From NCBI GenBank assembly GCA_946885755.1, contig CAMPHB010000032.1:1-9578 (forward strand): a DNA stretch of 9,578 bases, written 5' to 3'. The translations under genes and the position numbers were made by a program. The DNA is from an uncultured Methylophaga sp. (GTDB taxonomy: Bacteria; Pseudomonadota; Gammaproteobacteria; Nitrosococcales; Methylophagaceae). Every line of letters begins with the position of its first letter. Position 1 is the stretch's first letter. The notes beneath the pieces are model-generated. The model had not been told where the DNA came from. It saw nothing but the letters and a program-made list of their open reading frames with translations, and searched no databases. Shown here piece after piece: positions 6,007 through 9,578 of this stretch.

Positions 6007-6018
6007 AGGCAGGTGCCT
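6007..6018 (+). promoter_or_regulatory. ahpF ribosome binding site inside a small inverted repeat
   Basis: AGGCAGGTGCCT contains the Shine-Dalgarno-like AGG/AGGTG just before the ATG at 6020. AGGC can pair with GCCT around AGGT, so the site might be partly hidden in the mRNA. The stem is only 4 bp, and a structural role is uncertain. Confidence 0.4.
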
Positions 6019-6019
6019 T

Positions 6020-7591
6020 ATGTTGGATGCAAATATCGCAGCGCAGTTAAAAACTTATCTGCAAAACTTACAGCGACCCGTGCAAATCGTCGCGTCAATT
6101 AATGACACCAAAAAAGCCGCTGAAATGCGCGAGCTGTTGGTGGAAATTGCTGACATGTCAGATAAAGTCACGCTGGATGACAGCGATAACAATGCCCGGC
6201 AGCCGTCTTTTCGCATCAAGCAGCCGGATGGCCATGAGCAAATTCGTTTTGCCGGGATTCCCATGGGCCATGAATTCACTTCGCTGGTCTTGGCGCTGTT
6301 GCATGTCGGCGGTCATCCGCTGAAAACCGAGCCTGAAGTTATTGAACAAATTAAAAATCTCGATGGTGAATTCCATTTTGAGACCTATATTTCGCTGTCA
6401 TGCCAGAACTGTCCGGAAGTGGTGCAGGCGCTGAACCTGATGGCGGTGATTAATCCAAAAATCAGCCACACCATGATCGATGGTGCGCTGTTTCAGGATG
6501 AAGTCAACGAACGGCAAATCATGGCCGTGCCAACGGTTTTCCTCAATGGCAAACAGTTTGGTCAGGGCCGTACCAGCCTGGCAGAAATTATTGGCAAACT
6601 GGATACCGGTGCCATTAAACGTGAAGCTGAGAAAATTAGTCAGAAAGATCCGTTTGATGTATTAATTGTCGGTGGTGGACCTGCTGGTGCGTCGGCTTCG
6701 ATTTACGCCGCGCGTAAGGGTATTCGTACCGGTATCGTTGCCGAGCGCTTTGGCGGTCAGGTGATGGATACCATGGCGATTGAAAACTTTATTTCGGTCA
6801 AAGAAACCGAAGGGCCGAAACTGGTTGCCGCTTTGGAAGAACACGTCAAAGAATATGAAGTTGACGTGATGAATCTGCAACGTGCCAGCAAACTGCGTAA
6901 GCAAGATAAGATGGTAGAAGTTGAATTAGAAAGCGGCGCTAAGTTGTTGAGTAAAGCCGTTATTCTGGCAACCGGTGCCCGCTGGCGTGAACTGGGTGTA
7001 CCCGGTGAAGCCGAGTACCGTGGTCATGGTGTGGCCTATTGCCCACACTGCGATGGTCCGTTATTTAAGGGCAAACATGTTGCTGTTATCGGTGGTGGTA
7101 ACTCCGGTGTCGAAGCGGCGATTGATTTGGCCGGTATCGTCGGTCATGTGACGCTGATTGAATATGCTGATCAGCTGAAAGCCGATGCGGTGTTGCAGAA
7201 AAAACTGCATAGTCTGGATAACGTCACTATCATTATCGGTGCGCAGACTACTGAAATTACCGGTGCTGACAATAAGGTTAAAGGTCTGAACTATAAAGAT
7301 CGGGCGACCGAAGAAAGTCATCATCTGGAAGTGGCCGGTGTCTTTGTACAAATCGGTTTGTTACCCAATACCGACTTTTTGAAAGACACACTCAACCTCA
7401 GCAAATATGGTGAGATTGAGATCGATGCACATGGTGCGACATCCATGCCGGGTGTATTTGCGGCAGGCGATGTGACCACCATTCCGTACAAACAGATCAT
7501 TATTGCCATGGGTGAAGGTTCACGGGCGGCGTTAGGTGCTTTTGATTACCTGATCCGTAATGACTTTAATGAAAAGGATAAAGCGGCTTAA
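6020..7591 (+). CDS. ahpF: AhpF, NADH-dependent alkyl hydroperoxide reductase flavoprotein subunit
   Basis: The 523-residue flavoprotein passes electrons from NADH through FAD and two disulfide centres to AhpC. Domains in order: an N-terminal double-thioredoxin-fold domain (about 1-200) with the CQNC centre at C128/C131 and cis-Pro segment [10 protein letters not shown]; the FAD site [15 protein letters not shown] (217-231); the redox pair CPHC at C341/C344; the NADH-binding [10 protein letters not shown] (358-367); and a second FAD motif [13 protein letters not shown] (480-492). Length and motif positions match E. coli AhpF (521). The full N-terminal domain separates it from thioredoxin reductase. 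It follows ahpC after 82 bases containing a terminator, and no independent promoter was recognised. It ends 15 bases from the convergent response-regulator gene. Confidence 0.97.
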   Translation: MLDANIAAQLKTYLQNLQRPVQIVASINDTKKAAEMRELLVEIADMSDKVTLDDSDNNARQPSFRIKQPDGHEQIRFAGIPMGHEFTSLVLALLHVGGHPLKTEPEVIEQIKNLDGEFHFETYISLSCQNCPEVVQALNLMAVINPKISHTMIDGALFQDEVNERQIMAVPTVFLNGKQFGQGRTSLAEIIGKLDTGAIKREAEKISQKDPFDVLIVGGGPAGASASIYAARKGIRTGIVAERFGGQVMDTMAIENFISVKETEGPKLVAALEEHVKEYEVDVMNLQRASKLRKQDKMVEVELESGAKLLSKAVILATGARWRELGVPGEAEYRGHGVAYCPHCDGPLFKGKHVAVIGGGNSGVEAAIDLAGIVGHVTLIEYADQLKADAVLQKKLHSLDNVTIIIGAQTTEITGADNKVKGLNYKDRATEESHHLEVAGVFVQIGLLPNTDFLKDTLNLSKYGEIEIDAHGATSMPGVFAAGDVTTIPYKQIIIAMGEGSRAALGAFDYLIRNDFNEKDKAA

Positions 7592-7608
7592 TCAAGCCGT
7601 CCGGGCTT
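7584..7608. terminator. Hairpin-forming segment between convergent ahpF and response-regulator genes
   Basis: CGGCTT (7584-7589) can pair with AAGCCG (7594-7599) around AATC, or alternatively AAGCC (7594-7598) with GGCTT (7604-7608). The stems include the stop codons of both genes. No clear T tract follows on either strand, so a two-way terminator is possible but weakly supported. Confidence 0.35.
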
Positions 7609-8269
7609 ATTCCGCCTCGTCAATTAAATCGCGCAGGTTTAATAGCTTCATGCGAATGGCGAGGCGGGTAAGTTCAATATCTGAGCTGACATCCAGTTTA
7701 CGTTTGATAATGTAATGTGAATTGGACACTGTCTTTGGGCTGATATTGAGAATATCGGCGATTTCCTGATTGTTTTTGGCTTCCAGCAGCAAACGCAAAA
7801 TCTCAAATTCCCGCACCGTTAAATCATCGAGCCGGGTTTGTTCATGACCCAGCTTTTCTAATGCCAATGCCTGAGCAATATCCGGGCTTAAACTCAGTTT
7901 ATTTTCCATGACTTCAAAAATGCCGCGAATTAACAGCGACGGATCACTGCTTTTGGTGATGTAACCCAGCGCACCGGCACGCGTTGCCTGTAAGGCAAAG
8001 CTCGGATTCTGATGCATGGAAAACACCAGAATTTTTGCCTGTGAATCATATTGGCGGATCCGTGAAATCGCTTCCAGACCACTCTGGCCGGGCATTGAGA
8101 TATCCATCACTACCACATCAGGCTGGCTGGCTTTGTATTGCATATAAGCTTCATGGCCGTCTTTGGCATCGGCAACCACTTCCAGATTGGGCTGTTTCTG
8201 CAACAGCGCCCGGTAGCCTTCACGGACGATAGCGTGATCGTCCACCAGTAATACTCTGATATTTGCCAT
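7607..8269 (-). CDS. NarL/LuxR-family two-component response regulator (MoxX/MxaB-like by context)
   Basis: The 220-residue protein has a receiver domain (1-120) with acidic pocket D10/D11, phosphoacceptor D56 in VVMDISMPG, S84 and K106 in GYITKSS. After a linker (about 121-146) a LuxR-type helix-turn-helix spans about 147-205, with LTVREFEILRLL and NNQEIADILNISPKTVSNS. It should bind DNA when phosphorylated by the kinase encoded just upstream, whose stop codon overlaps its start (TAATG), so the pair is one translational unit. No particular regulon can be read from the protein. Regulators of this layout control methanol oxidation in some methylotrophs (MoxX of Paracoccus, MxaB of Methylomicrobium), and the nearby pqqA makes that worth considering, but many NarL-type regulators look alike. 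Confidence 0.93.
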   Translation of the reverse strand: MANIRVLLVDDHAIVREGYRALLQKQPNLEVVADAKDGHEAYMQYKASQPDVVVMDISMPGQSGLEAISRIRQYDSQAKILVFSMHQNPSFALQATRAGALGYITKSSDPSLLIRGIFEVMENKLSLSPDIAQALALEKLGHEQTRLDDLTVREFEILRLLLEAKNNQEIADILNISPKTVSNSHYIIKRKLDVSSDIELTRLAIRMKLLNLRDLIDEAE

Positions 8270-9578
8270 TAAGCAGACTCCTGTGGGCGGTTAATGGGCA
8301 GCGTAATCGTCATTTTCAGGCCGCCGCCATCATTGGCAGTGATATTTGTCTGTCCACCGAGTGCACGTGTCCGTTCGTGGATCCCCAGTAAGCCCATACC
8401 AAGAGATTGCTGAATATTGTCATTGTCCGCCAAGCCGTTATCTGTAATTAACAGCGTTAAAGTGCCTTTATCAGGGTAATACAGCTTAATCGTCGCCTGA
8501 CTGGCGTGGGCATGTTTGGCGATATTGGTCAGCGCTTCCTGAACAATACGATAAATATTGACGGGCAGTGGTTCGGGCAAATTGGCTAACGGCGCATCAA
8601 TCTTTAATTCAAAATGGGTCTGATGACCGCTGCGCTGATGCCAGCTTTTGACCAGTTTTTGCAAGCTTTTTTCGATGCCGATTTCATCGACATCTGCCGG
8701 TCTCAGCCTGGTCAGCAAATTACGTAACGCCACCATCATATGCTCGGTAATATGGCTGATATTATCGAGTTCGGGCTGGATTTGCGGATAATCCTGACGC
8801 GCCGACTGACTGATACTGGTGGTCATTGCATTGATACCCGCCAGACACTGACCAAATTCATCATGTAATTCGCGGGCGATATAGCGATGTTCTTCTTCCT
8901 GAACATTCATCAGTTTTAAGGCCAGCCGCTGATTCTCGGCGAGCACTTGCTGCTGACTGTCAGCCAGCGCATTGATGGCCTGAGATGTCCGCCGCCACTC
9001 GGTAATATCAAACGCCGGCAATCGTGTATCGAGCTGACCATCACGCATTTTTTCCAGGCCGCTGACAATCATTTGTGCCGGTCTTAATAAACGGTTAATG
9101 GTGAGATAGACCAGCAGACAAACCGCCAGAATACTCACCGATAAAATACCGATCACCGCTTGCAGATTGTGCCAGGCACGCGACGTTTCCACCTGCCGGT
9201 TGAGTGATACCAGAATGGTGCCGTAGGTAATCGAGTTAAAGAAAAACCGCCGGCTGGCTTCATAATCAGGCTGAAAAAGATGGTCGTACAAAGTACCAAA
9301 CCAGCGTGGCCAGGTACGATCAGCTTCATTGACTTCACTGCATAAGCTGCGGCGGCGGCTTTCGGTGCGTGACAGAAATTGTACGCAGGAACCCGGCAGA
9401 CCACTTATGTCGCCCCATAAGCCGGCATTCGGAAATGGCGTACGGTAATCGTAGCGCGAAAAATTACGCAACAACTCTTCGGTCATATGTTGATTGATAC
9501 GTTTGGCAGTGGCGTCAGCTTGCATGATGGATTGCTGATTTGTCTGATATAAAACGTAAGCCGCACTCATCAAAACAC
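8269..9578 (-). CDS. NarX/UhpB-type sensor histidine kinase, 5' end beyond the window (MoxY-like candidate)
   Basis: The reading frame is open to the window edge; the visible 434-odd residues begin in what looks like the end of a first membrane segment (MSAAYVLYQ), so the true start is probably outside. Counting from the TTG at 9573, a probable periplasmic region spans about 11-135, with an aromatic WPRWFGTL stretch and a predicted strand YGTILVSLN. A second membrane segment is about 137-159, then a HAMP-like linker (160-212). The HisKA_3 dimerisation motif IARELHDEFGQ has the phosphorylated H237. The ATPase domain shows the N box YRIVQEALTNIAKHAHA (N350), DNG (378-380) and GMGLLGIHER. The layout resembles the Pfam LapD/MoxY N-terminal family, judged by eye only. 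The stimulus is unknown. It overlaps the response regulator by one base. Confidence 0.9.
   Translation of the reverse strand, partial: VLMSAAYVLYQTNQQSIMQADATAKRINQHMTEELLRNFSRYDYRTPFPNAGLWGDISGLPGSCVQFLSRTESRRRSLCSEVNEADRTWPRWFGTLYDHLFQPDYEASRRFFFNSITYGTILVSLNRQVETSRAWHNLQAVIGILSVSILAVCLLVYLTINRLLRPAQMIVSGLEKMRDGQLDTRLPAFDITEWRRTSQAINALADSQQQVLAENQRLALKLMNVQEEEHRYIARELHDEFGQCLAGINAMTTSISQSARQDYPQIQPELDNISHITEHMMVALRNLLTRLRPADVDEIGIEKSLQKLVKSWHQRSGHQTHFELKIDAPLANLPEPLPVNIYRIVQEALTNIAKHAHASQATIKLYYPDKGTLTLLITDNGLADNDNIQQSLGMGLLGIHERTRALGGQTNITANDGGGLKMTITLPINRPQESA

Noticed and set aside
9571..9573. TTG at 9573 (or ATG at 9568-9570) as the true start of the histidine kinase
   Set aside because: The frame stays open to the window edge and the first residues look like the end of a membrane helix, so the start is probably outside; the gene is treated as partial.
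1..9578. tRNA/rRNA genes, CRISPR arrays, insertion sequences, attachment sites, prophage genes
   Set aside because: No cloverleaf, regularly spaced repeats, transposase, terminal inverted repeats or integrase was seen; all long stretches are explained by ordinary chromosomal genes.

Overview
The window is a compact, almost fully coding stretch of a gammaproteobacterial chromosome. AhpC, AhpF, BioA, IscR, IscA and TrmJ all read like Enterobacteria/Pseudomonas-type proteins, and trmJ-(cysE)-iscR is a typical gammaproteobacterial neighbourhood. The species cannot be fixed from sequence alone. A PqqA precursor gene shows that the organism probably makes PQQ. A MoxY/MoxX-like two-component system fits a methylotroph (for example a Methylophaga- or Methylococcales-like lineage), but that is inference.

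Layout: (1) 1-1654, plus strand: the 3' end of queA, then trmJ and cysE, joined by two ATGA stop/start overlaps. (2) 1643-3682: an IscR type-1-like operator lying across the cysE stop codon, then iscR, a short iscS-type cysteine desulfurase and an iscA-type carrier with gaps of 2 and 5 bases, closed by a strong intrinsic terminator. No iscU, hscB, hscA, fdx or iscX follows. (3) 3691-5013: bioA, with a -10-like hexamer so close to the ATG that the mRNA may be leaderless. (4) 5110-5247: a 23-codon pqqA with its own ribosome binding site, followed at once by a terminator and not by pqqB. (5) 5265-7591: ahpC with a good sigma-70 promoter and a palindromic operator-like element, an intercistronic terminator, then ahpF. 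(6) 7607-9578, minus strand, convergent with ahpF: a NarL-family response regulator and its sensor kinase (TAATG overlap). The kinase is cut by the window end.

Working together: CysE starts cysteine synthesis, the desulfurase draws sulfur from cysteine, IscA can carry Fe-S clusters, and IscR senses cluster supply and probably controls the set. AhpCF removes peroxides that damage Fe-S clusters. Biotin synthase and PqqE, the enzymes that depend on BioA-pathway flux and PqqA, are Fe-S radical-SAM proteins encoded elsewhere. This shared theme is interpretation; shared control is not shown. The items most worth following are the orphan pqqA, the IscU-less isc operon with its operator, and the possible link between the PQQ peptide gene and the two-component system.
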